64,000 nucleotides of DNA from Flavobacteriaceae bacterium CRH (GCA_001507425.1 LMAJ01000014.1:62001-126000); one strand, 5' to 3'; counted from the first letter of the stretch, positions 18,700-28,506 are shown. Numbers and translations are program-made. The notes: a model not told the origin generated them from the letters alone.

Positions 18700-18840
18700 A
18701 TCTCGAAGTCACAAAGTCACAAAGTTTTGTTTCACGCAGATTCTACAGATTTAAGCAGATTTTTTAATTATTTAAATCTTTTAGTCAGTTACCGTAACAA
18801 ACTTTGCGACTCTGCGCCTTTGCGAGATTAAAAAAGATAG
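18700..18840. repeat. Flavobacterial 'TTTGCG' dispersed intergenic repeat
   Basis: Low-complexity spacer built from short phrases such as AAGTCACAAAGTCACAAAG, CACGCAGATT and CTTTGCGACTCTGCGCCTTT. Related phrases recur at 22735-22790, 25918-25940, 32865-32925, 47100-47435, 52680-52990 and 63150-63195. Confidence 0.6.
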
Positions 18841-18896
18841 TAATAAAACCTTAGTGCCCTTTGTTAAATTTAGCTATTAAATTAATACATTAATTA

Positions 18897-21551
18897 TTAA
18901 AGGCTAAAACTCATTCTTCCAAAGTAATAAGCTCCCGTAGTTCCCATCTGAACCGGTGCGTATTTAAATACGCCATAATAACTATTTTCATAGATTTGTT
19001 TATCCGGGAAAACATCAAATAAATTATTTGCACCCAAAGCAATCTGAACTTTTGGAGTTATTTTATAAGCTACAGTCAAATCGGTAACCACTTTTCCGCT
19101 GTGTTTCTGGATTCCTCCAAACGGGAAACCATCACGAATCACTTCTCCAAAATAAGTATTTCTCAATAAAAAGTTCCATTTGTCTACACTGTAATTTATA
19201 GCGAAAGTTCCTTTGTGTTTAGGCGTATTGGTTTCAATCAAACTTCTTTCCTGAGGACCATAATACACATCTTCCTGTCCAACAAATATGGATGGAATAT
19301 TGTTTAACTGATCAGCGACTTTGTTATCGTTGTAATTGTACAATAACGAAAGGTTCAATTTTCCTTTTCCAACATTCAAATCATAATCAATTACAACATC
19401 AAGACCGTTTGTAGTAGTGTTGATTGCGTTTGTAAAGAAACGACCTGTTTGTGCCCCATATTGCGCAAACAAATCACGAAGTTCAGGAACAGGTTCCCCG
19501 TAAGCATCATTTCCTAAATTTCCGGTAAGGATAATTCTGTTGTCAATTCGAATGTGATAATAATCTGCCGTAATGTGTAATTGTTTGATTGGAGAAAAAA
19601 CAACACCAAAACTGTAGTTTCTTGAAGTCTCTTCTTTCAATTTCGGAATTCCGAGTTGTTTCGCAACATCGCTGTCATTTCTAAAAATACCTGAATTCAG
19701 GATTTCTCCATCAACAACATCCGTTGCAATGTTATTGAAGTATTGTTGGTGTAACGAAGGCGCTCTAAACCCTGAACTAATAGCTCCACGTACAGAAAGG
19801 TTGTTTAGAATTTTATATCGGGCAGATAATTTTCCGTTAATAGTATTGCCGAAATCGGTAAAATCTTCATAACGGCCTGCAATACCAATTAAGAATTTGT
19901 CGGTGATATCAGCTTCAACATCAGCATAAACGCCAACGCTGTTTCTGTCTTTGTCAACTTCATTCAAAGGAGAAAACCCGGGAAACGATTGTGCTCCGCC
20001 ATCAATATAAGAAGCTTCTTCACCAGCAACAATTTTGTATTTTTCAAAACGGTATTCAGCTCCAAAAGCCACATTTAAGCCGCTAAAAATATCTTTGTAC
20101 AATCTGGTAACATCAGCATTTACCGTATTTTGAAGGAAAGAGTGATTTCCGGCTTCAAAATCAGTCGGGCTATTATCGCCTAATGAAAAGTTGTTGGTGT
20201 TTGAAACCTCATAATCAAATTTATTCTGTCCGATGGTGTTGCTCAAATCCAGTTTCCATTCGCCAAATTTAAATTTAAAACCAAAAGAAGACGAAAGATC
20301 CGTTACAACCGAATTTAATTCAGGCTGAAATCCGAAAGGAAAAATAGAGGCCACAACGCTTTCTGTTTCACTTGGCAAACGTCTGAAACCGTAACCAGTT
20401 CCGGTTCTGTGGCTCACACCTCCGGAAGCATAAAACTCAATCTGATCATTTAAGGGAATGGAAGCATTAAAGAAACCCTGAATATTCTGGATTTTTGCAT
20501 CTCCAATCTGGAAATTAAAATCATCGCGTTTCAATCCGTTTTGAGCCAATAAATTATCATCAATTTGGCGTGATTGTGCCGGATCATCGGCAAAATCGTA
20601 AGCAAAGAAATTGCCTTGTGCAGACTGATCAAAAATGATAAGATTGTTATTTTGAGAACGATTCGTCTTTTGGCGATCATTAAATTCAGCCGTAAGGTTG
20701 ATAAAACCGCCTTTGTTGCCAATTTTCGATCCGTAATTTAAATTTAGGTTAGTGGTTTGACCGTCATTTCTTGAAGTTCCGCCATAAGTAGCATTAGCTT
20801 CTAAACCGGCATTGTCTTTTAAAACCAAATTGATCACGCCCGCAATAGCATCTGAACCGTATTGTGCAGCCGCACCGTCGCGTAAAACTTCAATGCGTTT
20901 AATTGCCGAAGCCGGAATGGCACTCAAATCTGTACCAACAGAACCATTTCCAACCGTATTTTGATAATTTACCAACGATGTTGTATGTCTTCTTTTTCCG
21001 TTAATCAAAACCAAAACCTGATCAGGACCTAAACCTCTTAGTGAAGCCGGATCAATATGTTCTGTTCCGTCCGCAGAAGATTGTCGGTTTGAATTGAAAG
21101 ACGGAATCAAATAGGTTAAAATATCATTTGTGGTAGTTTGAGGCGTTGTATTTCTAATTTTAGCCAGATTTACCACATCAACAGGAACAGCCGTTTCAAG
21201 TTTACTTTTCTTAGGGTTTCTGCTTCCAACAACTACAATCTCATCAAGATTATTGCTTTCATACGTTAACTGAACTTCGATGATATGGTCTTTTGCCACA
21301 ATCTCTTTGGTTTTATAGCCAAATAGCGATATAATAAGCATTGGATTATTTGATGGAGTTGATAAGGCAAATTTTCCTAAAGCATCACTTGTTGTATTAA
21401 TTTTAGAGCCTTTAATAAGAATGGTAGCAAACTCTAAAGGAGCTCCGGTTTCATTTGTAATTGTTCCGCTAATCTCATGACTTTGTGCAAAAAACAAAGT
21501 ACTCGATAAAGTCAGAATTGCAGTTATGACAATTTTTAATTTTTTTCTCAT
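18897..21551 (-). CDS. TonB-dependent outer-membrane receptor
   Basis: An 884-residue receptor with signal peptide (to about residue 22) and an N-terminal CarboxypepD_reg-like beta-sandwich (ISGTITNETGAPLEFATI). A plug follows with LRGLGPDQVLVLINGKRRH and RIEVLRDGAAAQYGSDAIAG, then a ~650-residue beta-barrel ending in Phe-Ser-Leu. A TonB-box-like stretch (NLDEIVVVGSR) precedes the plug. It imports an unknown ligand using TonB energy; no SusD partner is adjacent, so a polysaccharide-utilisation locus is unlikely. It is divergent from the SAM-hydroxide adenosyltransferase homologue at 21754; a likely -7 box lies at 21638-21645. Confidence 0.93.
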   Translation of the reverse strand: MRKKLKIVITAILTLSSTLFFAQSHEISGTITNETGAPLEFATILIKGSKINTTSDALGKFALSTPSNNPMLIISLFGYKTKEIVAKDHIIEVQLTYESNNLDEIVVVGSRNPKKSKLETAVPVDVVNLAKIRNTTPQTTTNDILTYLIPSFNSNRQSSADGTEHIDPASLRGLGPDQVLVLINGKRRHTTSLVNYQNTVGNGSVGTDLSAIPASAIKRIEVLRDGAAAQYGSDAIAGVINLVLKDNAGLEANATYGGTSRNDGQTTNLNLNYGSKIGNKGGFINLTAEFNDRQKTNRSQNNNLIIFDQSAQGNFFAYDFADDPAQSRQIDDNLLAQNGLKRDDFNFQIGDAKIQNIQGFFNASIPLNDQIEFYASGGVSHRTGTGYGFRRLPSETESVVASIFPFGFQPELNSVVTDLSSSFGFKFKFGEWKLDLSNTIGQNKFDYEVSNTNNFSLGDNSPTDFEAGNHSFLQNTVNADVTRLYKDIFSGLNVAFGAEYRFEKYKIVAGEEASYIDGGAQSFPGFSPLNEVDKDRNSVGVYADVEADITDKFLIGIAGRYEDFTDFGNTINGKLSARYKILNNLSVRGAISSGFRAPSLHQQYFNNIATDVVDGEILNSGIFRNDSDVAKQLGIPKLKEETSRNYSFGVVFSPIKQLHITADYYHIRIDNRIILTGNLGNDAYGEPVPELRDLFAQYGAQTGRFFTNAINTTTNGLDVVIDYDLNVGKGKLNLSLLYNYNDNKVADQLNNIPSIFVGQEDVYYGPQERSLIETNTPKHKGTFAINYSVDKWNFLLRNTYFGEVIRDGFPFGGIQKHSGKVVTDLTVAYKITPKVQIALGANNLFDVFPDKQIYENSYYGVFKYAPVQMGTTGAYYFGRMSFSL

Positions 21552-21637
21552 AATAAAATTGGTTTGTATAAAATGTAGTGGAAATTGTTCTTTTATTTAT
21601 AATTACCTATTAATTACATAGGGTAATGAATAAAATG

Positions 21638-21645
21638 CAAATGTA
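21638..21645 (-). promoter_or_regulatory. -7 box of the TonB receptor gene
   Basis: Minus-strand TACATTTG matches the Bacteroidota TAnnTTTG box, about 87 bases before the start codon. No clear -33 TTG at standard spacing. Confidence 0.45.
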
Positions 21646-21722
21646 ATTGTAAAAAACCAAAATTGATTTATAAAATCTTGTTTTTTATAAGTTTAAGATA
21701 TCATTTTTTGGTTTTAATGAAA

Positions 21723-21730
21723 TATCTTTG
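21723..21730 (+). promoter_or_regulatory. -7 box of the SAM-hydroxide adenosyltransferase gene
   Basis: TATCTTTG matches TAnnTTTG exactly, 24 bases before the ATG at 21754. Confidence 0.55.
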
Positions 21731-21753
21731 CGTAAATTTTAAAAAGAGAAAAA

Positions 21754-22641
21754 ATGAAATTAAGATTATTACTTTTTTTGTGTGCTGTTACATTTAATGG
21801 ATTTTCACAAAATAACGTATTGGTTTTTCAATCAGATTTTGGTTTGAAAGATGGAGCAGTATCTGCAATGAAAGGGGTTGCAATGGGCGTTTCTACCGAT
21901 TTAAAAATATTTGACGTAACGCATGAAATTCCGGCTTTCAATATTTGGGAAGCAGCATATCGTTTGTCGCAAACGGCTCAATATTATCCTGCAGGAACTG
22001 TTTTTGTTTCGGTTTGTGATCCGGGAGTAGGAACAGCAAGGCATTCTGTAGTTTTACTGACTAAATCAGGACATTATTTTGTAACTCCGGATAACGGAAC
22101 TTTGACTTTAATTGCCGAACAATTGGGCATTCAGGAAATTCGTGAAATTGATGAGGTAAAAAACCGCCGCCAGAATTCGAATGAATCTTATACTTTTCAT
22201 GGTCGTGATGTTTATGCTTTTACGGGAGCGCGCCTGGCGTCTAAAACCATTACGTTTGAAGAAGTAGGCCCAAAATTACCAAATGAAGTGGTAAAACTGG
22301 ATTACCAAAAACCGGTCTTCGAAAAAGGGATTATCAAAGGTGGAATTCCGATTTTAGATATTCAATACGGAAATGTGTGGACAAATATCGATAAAAAGAC
22401 ATTTGCTAATCTTGGTTTGAAGCCGGGAGATTTGGTTAAAATTCAGATTTTCAACGGAACTAAAAAAGCTTATGAAGGAAAACTTAAACTGGTAAATACT
22501 TTTGGAGAAGTGGCAATAGGAACTGATGTAGCGTATTTCAATAGTCTTTTGAATTTTTCATTGGCAGTAAACCAGGGAAGTTTTTCAGACAAACACAAAA
22601 TCTACAGTGGCGCAGATTGGAGTATTTTGCTAAGCAAATAA
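21754..22641 (+). CDS. SAM hydroxide adenosyltransferase (DUF62) homologue, exported
   Basis: A 295-residue member of the S-adenosylmethionine hydroxide adenosyltransferase family, which splits SAM to adenosine and methionine. It is related to fluorinase and chlorinase. Family motifs visible: QSDFGLKDGAVSAMKG, PGVGT, TPDNGTL and TFHGRDVYA. Unlike the usual cytoplasmic form, it starts with a hydrophobic stretch (LRLLLFLCAVTFNGFSQ) that reads as a signal peptide, so the mature enzyme should be periplasmic. It is divergent from the TonB receptor and followed by a terminator at 22681. SAM is not expected in the periplasm, so its substrate is an open question. Confidence 0.88.
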   Translation: MKLRLLLFLCAVTFNGFSQNNVLVFQSDFGLKDGAVSAMKGVAMGVSTDLKIFDVTHEIPAFNIWEAAYRLSQTAQYYPAGTVFVSVCDPGVGTARHSVVLLTKSGHYFVTPDNGTLTLIAEQLGIQEIREIDEVKNRRQNSNESYTFHGRDVYAFTGARLASKTITFEEVGPKLPNEVVKLDYQKPVFEKGIIKGGIPILDIQYGNVWTNIDKKTFANLGLKPGDLVKIQIFNGTKKAYEGKLKLVNTFGEVAIGTDVAYFNSLLNFSLAVNQGSFSDKHKIYSGADWSILLSK

Positions 22642-22680
22642 ATAAACGTTGTCTCCATAAATTTCCTATGAAAACAAAAA

Positions 22681-22709
22681 AGCGTTCATCATTGATGAAC
22701 GCTTTTTTT
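22681..22709 (+). terminator. Terminator after the SAM-hydroxide gene
   Basis: An 11-bp perfect stem (AGCGTTCATCA/TGATGAACGCT) with a one-base centre and T-run. Confidence 0.85.
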
Positions 22710-22790
22710 ATAAACTTTGTGATCTTCTCACTATGCAATTAAGCTTTTTAACTTTGCGAAAAACTTTGTGTTCTTTGCGGTTAAAAAATC

Positions 22791-23312
22791 CTATAAATTA
22801 AATGAAGCTCCTAAACTAAAAGTAGCCTGATTGTTTAAATGATCGAATACACCATCGTTGCTGCCGTATTTGGCAATTGGGAAACCAACTTCTGTGAAAA
22901 CACCAAATCCGTCAGTAAAGAAATAACGACCACCTACATGACCACCAAAATTGTGTAACCCTAAGCTTAAACCAGGATAAACATCTAATTCTTTAACACC
23001 AATAACGCTGCTTAAATTAGCATTAATTCTGGCTTTAGCATCAAAACGGTCTTGAAATTCCGGTTTTCTGTCATTGTAGTAATCTACGCCGTAAAAACCA
23101 TAGTAATTATCTACTCCTAAAAGGTAAGTTGTAACGAAACCGAAAGAGAAATTTTCTCCTAAACCAAAGTCAACAGAACCTTGAATTCCTGAACCGCCAT
23201 CCTGAAGATTAGCACCTACATTAACTTTTATATCTCCTTTTCCTGTAAAAGCTTCCTGAGCCTGAGTTAATCCGAATGATACTAAAAACAAAAATGTGAT
23301 AACTTTTTTCAT
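22791..23312 (-). CDS. Small outer-membrane beta-barrel-like protein
   Basis: A 173-residue exported protein. The signal peptide ends near TQAQ (residue 19). The mature part alternates polar and hydrophobic residues in Gly/Tyr/Phe-rich strands (FSFGFVTTYLLG; GHVGGRYFFTDGFGVF) and ends in Asn-Leu, as in small outer-membrane barrels. It resembles flavobacterial proteins of the DUF6646 type, but that match is from memory. No partner is evident. It follows the phosphoesterase gene by 47 bases on the same strand but has its own likely -7 box (23340-23347, TAAATTTG). Confidence 0.78.
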   Translation of the reverse strand: MKKVITFLFLVSFGLTQAQEAFTGKGDIKVNVGANLQDGGSGIQGSVDFGLGENFSFGFVTTYLLGVDNYYGFYGVDYYNDRKPEFQDRFDAKARINANLSSVIGVKELDVYPGLSLGLHNFGGHVGGRYFFTDGFGVFTEVGFPIAKYGSNDGVFDHLNNQATFSLGASFNL

Positions 23313-23339
23313 AAACTTAAATATTAATTATTTGGATTG

Positions 23340-23347
23340 CAAATTTA
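23340..23347 (-). promoter_or_regulatory. -7 box of the small barrel gene
   Basis: Minus-strand TAAATTTG, an exact TAnnTTTG match, 28 bases before the start codon. Confidence 0.5.
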
Positions 23348-23359
23348 GTTTTTTAGATA

Positions 23360-24094
23360 TTAATTCCTACCTTTTTCATTAAAATACAATTCATTTAACG
23401 GATCACTTTGCCAGAATTCTTTGGTGTCAATGTTCATTATCGTTAGCGGTCCTTTAAAAGCAGCTCCCGTATCAACATTCCAGACACAAGCTTTGTTTAT
23501 CGGAACTGTTTTTCCAATTCTCGTTACGGGCGTGTGGCCAATATAAATTTCTTTGTATAAAGTAAAACGTTTTGGATAATATAAATCATCAACCTTTAGT
23601 TTAGGGTTTAATGCAAGTGCCGATTCCCAAAGTGTTCTGTCCCAATAGAATAATTTCGGAAAATATTCCCAAACTACACCATTCACATTAGTAAAACCAG
23701 CATGAACAAACAATCGGTTTTGATCGTCAAGATAATAATCCTGTAAATTTTCTAAAAAGGTAATATGTGTTTTCTTTTTTTCGTCAGAAAGTTTAGAGTA
23801 TCCTTCAACAGTAGCCTGACCGCCATGTTTGTACCACATTTCTTCGTCAAAATCTTCGTGCCTGTTTTCAAGCCAGTCTAATGCCAGTTGATCGTGATTT
23901 CCTCGAATGCAAATACAGTTTTGTTTGCTTTTCAGATCAATTAAATAATCAATTACTTGTGCCGAATGGCTCCAGCCATCTACATAATCGCCTAAAAATA
24001 TAAGAGTATCTTGTTCTGTAACATTGGCTTTTTTCATCACTTGTTCAAGTGCGAGTAATCCTCCGTGTATGTCGCCTATAACAAATGTTCGCAT
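23360..24094 (-). CDS. Calcineurin-like metallophosphoesterase (PrpA/ApaH type)
   Basis: A 244-residue phosphoesterase with all five metal-binding blocks: GDIHG (7-11), GDYVDG, GNHD, HAG and GHTPV. The order and size fit the bacterial serine/threonine phosphatase PrpA group, though ApaH-like diadenosine-tetraphosphate hydrolases are similar. No signal peptide, so cytoplasmic. A likely -7 box (TATTTTTG, 24120-24127) lies 26 bases before the start. The next gene upstream, dinB, is divergent. The substrate cannot be read from the sequence. Confidence 0.88.
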   Translation of the reverse strand: MRTFVIGDIHGGLLALEQVMKKANVTEQDTLIFLGDYVDGWSHSAQVIDYLIDLKSKQNCICIRGNHDQLALDWLENRHEDFDEEMWYKHGGQATVEGYSKLSDEKKKTHITFLENLQDYYLDDQNRLFVHAGFTNVNGVVWEYFPKLFYWDRTLWESALALNPKLKVDDLYYPKRFTLYKEIYIGHTPVTRIGKTVPINKACVWNVDTGAAFKGPLTIMNIDTKEFWQSDPLNELYFNEKGRN

Positions 24095-24119
24095 TTTTTA
24101 AAATTTCGGGTAATAACAA

Positions 24120-24127
24120 CAAAAATA
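24120..24127 (-). promoter_or_regulatory. -7 box of the phosphoesterase gene
   Basis: Minus-strand TATTTTTG, exact TAnnTTTG match. Confidence 0.4.
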
Positions 24128-24222
24128 GCGAAAATGATTTGTTTGAAATCATTTCGCTATTAATCTTTAAAAATTGATACTATTTATAACTGTCAGGAAC
24201 GTTTTTTTATTGCTTTACTTTT

Positions 24223-24230
24223 TAAATTTG
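24223..24230 (+). promoter_or_regulatory. -7 box touching dinB
   Basis: TAAATTTG ends only four bases before the dinB ATG (24235). If used, the transcript would be leaderless or nearly so. Confidence 0.4.
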
Positions 24231-24234
24231 CATA

Positions 24235-25317
24235 ATGTCAGACACGCTTACATATCGAAAAATTATTCATATTGATATGGATGCTTTTTATGCTTCGGTA
24301 GAGCAAATGGATAATCCTGCTCTGCGCGGGAAACCCGTTGCAGTTGGAGGTTCAGAGAATAGAGGAGTAGTTTCGGCAGCAAGTTACGAAGCCAGAAAAT
24401 TTGGTGTTCGAAGTGCGATTAGTGGCGTTTTAGCCAAAAAGTATTGTCCGGAAATTATATTCGTCCGCCCTCGTTTTGATCGGTATAAGGAAATTTCAAG
24501 TAAAATCCACAGTATTTTCTATGAATATACAGATTTGGTAGAGCCTCTTTCGCTTGACGAAGCTTATCTCGATGTTACACAAAATAAAAAAGGAAACCCA
24601 AGTGCGAGTTTATTGGCTCAGGAAATCAGGTTAAGAATTTTTAATGAAGTTGGACTTACGGCATCGGCAGGAATTTCGGTTAATAAATTTGTTGCCAAAA
24701 TTGCCAGCGACATCAATAAACCAAACGGACAAAAAACCGTTAATCCGGATGAGATTTTGACTTTTCTGGAAGAATTGCCTATCAGAAAGTTTTACGGAGT
24801 TGGAAAAGTAACTACGGAAAAAATGTATCAATTGGGCATTTTTACCGGAACAGACCTAAAAAACAAATCACTAGAATTTCTGGAGAAACACTTTGGTAAA
24901 TCAGGAGCTTTTTATTACAAAGTAGTTCGCGGTATTCATAACAGCGAAGTAAAGTCGCACCGCATAACCAAGTCAGTAGCGGCAGAACATACTTTTGATG
25001 TGAATTTATCCTCGGAGATTTTTATGCTCGAGCAACTCGAAAGAATTGCAACTTCATTAGAAAAACGATTAAAAAAGCATAATATTTCAGGCAAAACGGT
25101 TACACTTAAAATCAAATACAGCGATTTTACACAGCAAACCAGAAGCAAAACTTTGCTATATTTTATTTCAGATAAAAGCCTGATTCTCGAAACCATAGAA
25201 GAGTTATTGTATCAGGAACGTATGAAAGATTCAGTTCGATTGCTCGGAATTTCATTGAGTAATTTAAACACCGAAGAGAAAAAAGCCGTCGTTGTGCAAT
25301 TGAAATTTGCTTTTTAA
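24235..25317 (+). CDS. dinB: DNA polymerase IV (Y-family)
   Basis: A 360-residue Y-family translesion polymerase. The palm motif HIDMDAFYASVE carries metal ligand Asp14, and SLDEAYLD carries Asp108-Glu109. A helix-hairpin-helix thumb follows (KFYGVGKVTTEKMYQLGI), then the little-finger domain. The very end lacks an obvious QL-type beta-clamp peptide but has VVVQLKFAF, in which QLKF may serve. It copies damaged templates and causes mutations when induced. The start is fixed by the conserved N-terminus, and the promoter-like box lies almost on it. No LexA site was recognised. Confidence 0.95.
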   Translation: MSDTLTYRKIIHIDMDAFYASVEQMDNPALRGKPVAVGGSENRGVVSAASYEARKFGVRSAISGVLAKKYCPEIIFVRPRFDRYKEISSKIHSIFYEYTDLVEPLSLDEAYLDVTQNKKGNPSASLLAQEIRLRIFNEVGLTASAGISVNKFVAKIASDINKPNGQKTVNPDEILTFLEELPIRKFYGVGKVTTEKMYQLGIFTGTDLKNKSLEFLEKHFGKSGAFYYKVVRGIHNSEVKSHRITKSVAAEHTFDVNLSSEIFMLEQLERIATSLEKRLKKHNISGKTVTLKIKYSDFTQQTRSKTLLYFISDKSLILETIEELLYQERMKDSVRLLGISLSNLNTEEKKAVVVQLKFAF

Positions 25318-25412
25318 TTGCTTAAACACTAGTTAAATGAGGATTTCCGTAAGTTAGTTCGCAATTTTCGTTCTATCTTTGAGTAAAAGGATATAACATT
25401 TAATTAATTGCT

Positions 25413-25913
25413 ATGAAAAAGACTAATGCAGATGAGCTATTAAATCGGAATTCAGTTCCTATTTTATCCTGGGATTTTCATTATGAATATCTAAACGAAT
25501 TGAAAGCAAATTATGCTGATTTAAAGAATGTTGAAGATATTTCGAATCAGTTTTCCTGGAATGATGATGGTTTAGAAATCAAGGAACGAATTAAAGATGA
25601 AGTGGTTGTAATTACTGATGTCAATTTGAAAATCGTTTTTGCCTCAAACGGAATCAAAAAAATGACGGGATATAGAGAAAGCGAAGTTCTTGGTAAAACT
25701 CCAAAAATGTTTCAGGGACCAGCAACTTGCGAAACTGCTATAAATGAAATAAGAGAAGCCATAAAATTGCAAATACCTTTCGAAAAGACGATTCAAAACT
25801 ATAAAAAAGACGGCAGAACCTACAAATGCAAGATTAAGGGCGTTCCGGTTTTTAATTTAAAAGGAGAATTGTCTCATTTTATAGCTTTTGAGAGGGAAGA
25901 TAAAAGTGCTTAA
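25413..25913 (+). CDS. Single PAS-domain protein (LOV-like, no photoactive Cys)
   Basis: A 166-residue protein with one PAS domain over about residues 58-160: VVVITDVNLKIVFASNG, MTGYRESEVLG, then KTPKMFQGP and the helix and strands that complete the fold. The segment before the FQG turn resembles the LOV motif GxNCRFLQ but reads GKTPKMFQ, so the flavin-binding cysteine is missing and blue-light chemistry is not expected. There is no output domain, so it would act by binding a partner. The first ~55 residues are helical. It is preceded by a 95-base gap after dinB. Confidence 0.82.
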   Translation: MKKTNADELLNRNSVPILSWDFHYEYLNELKANYADLKNVEDISNQFSWNDDGLEIKERIKDEVVVITDVNLKIVFASNGIKKMTGYRESEVLGKTPKMFQGPATCETAINEIREAIKLQIPFEKTIQNYKKDGRTYKCKIKGVPVFNLKGELSHFIAFEREDKSA

Positions 25914-25961
25914 TTTTTATGCCACGAAGGCGCAAAGGAAAAATATTTAATTGATAAAAAG

Positions 25962-25988
25962 AAAAACCGCCTAATCAGGCGGTTTTTT
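25962..25988. terminator. Bidirectional terminator
   Basis: AAAAACCGCC/GGCGGTTTTTT hairpin between convergent genes, with A-run and T-run on either side. Confidence 0.85.
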
Positions 25989-26029
25989 AATATAAAACTT
26001 AGCATCTCAGCACCTTAGTACCTAAAAAA

Positions 26030-27634
26030 CTATAAATTCTCAAAGAAATCATTTCCTTTATCGTCTGTGATAATAAATGCAGGGAAATCTTTAACGGTAA
26101 TTTTACGAACCGCTTCCATTCCTAATTCTTCAAAGTCAACAACCTCAACTTTTAGGATATTGTCTTGCGCTAAAATCGCAGCAGGACCTCCAATAGAACC
26201 GAGATAGAATCCGCCGTATTTACTACACGCATCAGTAACTTGTTTGGTACGGTTTCCTTTTGCCAGCATAATCATACTTCCGCCATGTTTTTGAAATTCA
26301 TCTACATAAACATCCATACGGCCTGCCGTTGTTGGTCCAAAACTTCCTGAAGCCATTCCTTCCGGAGTTTTTGCAGGTCCTGCGTAATAAACAGGATGAT
26401 TTTTAAAGTATTCCGGCATTGGCTGACCAGATTCAAGTAATTCCATAATTTTTGCATGCGCGATATCGCGGGCAACAATTACAGTTCCGTTTAGTTTCAA
26501 TCGGGTTTTAATCGGATATTGAGTCAGCTTTGCTAAAATATCAGCCATTGGCATATTCAAGTCAATTTCAAGAGGCGCTTCTAAATGTGGAGCGGTTTCC
26601 GGTAAAAACTGTTTCGGATTTACTTCTAACTGTTCCACATAAATTCCGTCTTTGGTAATTTTTCCTTTGATATTTCTATCTGCAGAACAAGAAACGCCCA
26701 ATCCAACCGGACAAGAAGCTGCGTGACGTGGCAAACGAATGACACGAACATCGTGTGTGAAATATTTTCCGCCAAACTGAGCACCGATAGCACTTTCCTG
26801 GCAAATTTGCTGAACGCGTTGTTCCCATTCTAAATCACGAAATGCCTGACCAGACATGTTTCCTGTATTGGGTAAATGATCATAATATCCTGCAGATGCC
26901 TTTTTAACAGCACTTAGGTTTGCTTCCGCAGAAGTTCCTCCAATTACCAAAGCCAAATGATAGGGAGGGCAAGCCGAAGTTCCTAAATCTTTGATTTTTG
27001 CACGAACGAAAGCATCAAGAGATTTATCATTCAATAATGATTTCGTTTGTTGGTATAAATAAGTCTTATTTGCTGATCCACCGCCTTTTGCCATGAATAA
27101 AAACTCGTAAGAAGTTCCTTTTTTAGCATAAATATCAATTTGCGCCGGAAGGTTTGATCCTGAATTCTTTTCTTCAAACATCGAGATCGGAACAATTTGC
27201 GAATATCTTAAATTACGTTTTTGGTACGTATTAAAAATCCCTCTGCTTAACCATTCAGCATCATCAACACCTGTAAAGATGCTTTCGCCTTTTTTTGCCA
27301 TTACGATCGCCGTTCCGGTATCCTGACAGCTTGGTAACTGACCTTCGGCAGCGACCGAAGCATTTTGAAGTAAATTGTAAGCCACAAAACGATCATTGTC
27401 TGTAGCTTCAGGGTCGTCAAGAATTTTTCTTAGTTTTTGTAAATGTGATGTTCTCAACATAAACGAAACATCCGTTAAAGCCTCTTCAGCCAATAACTCT
27501 AAACCTTTTGGATCAACGGTTAAAATTTCGCGTTCTCCAAATTGTTCTACTTTTACAAAATCAGAAGTAATTTTGCGGTACTGTGTGTCATCCTTTAAAA
27601 TTGGATAAGGATCCTGGTATATAAAATCAATCAT
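26030..27634 (-). CDS. Fumarate hydratase, class I
   Basis: A 534-residue class I ([4Fe-4S]) fumarase, converting fumarate to malate in the TCA cycle. The three cluster cysteines fit CQDTGTA (after GQLPS), [10 protein letters not shown] and [10 protein letters not shown]. The C-terminal half has the GPTTAGRMD segment and [15 protein letters not shown]. Length matches the fused alpha+beta single-chain form. A TAnnTTTG box (minus-strand TAACTTTG, 27649-27656) lies 14 bases upstream. It shares a terminator with the PAS gene. Confidence 0.95.
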   Translation of the reverse strand: MIDFIYQDPYPILKDDTQYRKITSDFVKVEQFGEREILTVDPKGLELLAEEALTDVSFMLRTSHLQKLRKILDDPEATDNDRFVAYNLLQNASVAAEGQLPSCQDTGTAIVMAKKGESIFTGVDDAEWLSRGIFNTYQKRNLRYSQIVPISMFEEKNSGSNLPAQIDIYAKKGTSYEFLFMAKGGGSANKTYLYQQTKSLLNDKSLDAFVRAKIKDLGTSACPPYHLALVIGGTSAEANLSAVKKASAGYYDHLPNTGNMSGQAFRDLEWEQRVQQICQESAIGAQFGGKYFTHDVRVIRLPRHAASCPVGLGVSCSADRNIKGKITKDGIYVEQLEVNPKQFLPETAPHLEAPLEIDLNMPMADILAKLTQYPIKTRLKLNGTVIVARDIAHAKIMELLESGQPMPEYFKNHPVYYAGPAKTPEGMASGSFGPTTAGRMDVYVDEFQKHGGSMIMLAKGNRTKQVTDACSKYGGFYLGSIGGPAAILAQDNILKVEVVDFEELGMEAVRKITVKDFPAFIITDDKGNDFFENL

Positions 27635-27648
27635 TTCTTTGTTTTTGG

Positions 27649-27656
27649 CAAAGTTA
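27649..27656 (-). promoter_or_regulatory. -7 box of the fumarase gene
   Basis: Minus-strand TAACTTTG, exact TAnnTTTG match just upstream of the start codon. Confidence 0.45.
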
Positions 27657-27705
27657 AAAATTATTTACCTAAGAAAGAATTTGAATTAGAGGTCTGTAAT
27701 AAACT

Positions 27706-28440
27706 TTATTCCTGTTTGTGAAAATCATTAAAGCTTATTTTTTTCTCAAAATAGTTTTTGTCTTTAGCCGTAAGTAATTGGCTTTTCCAGCGATTTCCGC
27801 TTAAACGAAACACAATAGAATCTGAATATGTAACAGTTCCCATGTTTTCATCATTGTCATCAGGATCAAATGCAACTGTTTTGCAATAGAAAGATTCCGG
27901 ATTTGTTTTTGATGTTGGGTTTTCAAATTTTACCCAGTTTCCCCAACCACTATCAGACATAGAATTCCATTCATGAACCAATTGTAAGTCGTTGTTTTTT
28001 GCATAATATAAATAATTACTTTGCATATAACCACAAGCCGGATATCCAAAAGTAACTTGAATAAAGGGAGAACTTTTGATGCTTTCTGTTCCCAATCCGA
28101 AGATTGCTCCCCATTCTGATCCTTTTTCGATTCCTGTAATAGTGATTTTTGAATCAGAAGTTTTGATTTTATTCAGATAAAAATCAAGTCGGAATTTTGC
28201 AACTACCATACTGTCCTTATCTACTTTTTGATCTAAAAGATTCACTAAGATATAATTGTCTTTTGATGTTTCTCCATCATCAGAAATAGAAATTGTATCT
28301 GTTTTTAGAAAGGTTTCTTTTGAAACAATAGTTTCCGTTGTATTTTTTGCATTCGGTTTTTCAGTTTGAATTTGAGAAACTGTTTTTGGTTTCTGGCAAC
28401 TTATTAAAAGGGATAAAAAGATAATGGCTTGTATTTTCAT
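27706..28440 (-). CDS. Lipoprotein, unknown function
   Basis: A 244-residue protein with a lipoprotein signal peptide: LSLLISC with the lipid-bearing Cys15. The mature part starts with a Thr/Lys-rich linker, then a ~190-residue domain with no motif I recognise; segments include TISISDDGETSKDNYILVN and TFGYPACGYMQSNYLYY. It is probably in the periplasm or outer membrane. It lies between the SpmAB-like gene (66 bases upstream) and fumarase (71 bases downstream), all on the minus strand, but the gaps are wide enough for separate promoters. Confidence 0.75.
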   Translation of the reverse strand: MKIQAIIFLSLLISCQKPKTVSQIQTEKPNAKNTTETIVSKETFLKTDTISISDDGETSKDNYILVNLLDQKVDKDSMVVAKFRLDFYLNKIKTSDSKITITGIEKGSEWGAIFGLGTESIKSSPFIQVTFGYPACGYMQSNYLYYAKNNDLQLVHEWNSMSDSGWGNWVKFENPTSKTNPESFYCKTVAFDPDDNDENMGTVTYSDSIVFRLSGNRWKSQLLTAKDKNYFEKKISFNDFHKQE

Positions 28441-28506
28441 GGTATTTGTTTGTTCTATATGATTATTGGGACGGATTTTAATTTCATTAAACGTATATAC
28501 AATTGT

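Noticed and set aside
25413..25913. LOV photoreceptor
   Set aside because: The photoactive Cys in the motif before FQG is missing (TPKMFQ), so flavin adduct chemistry is not expected.
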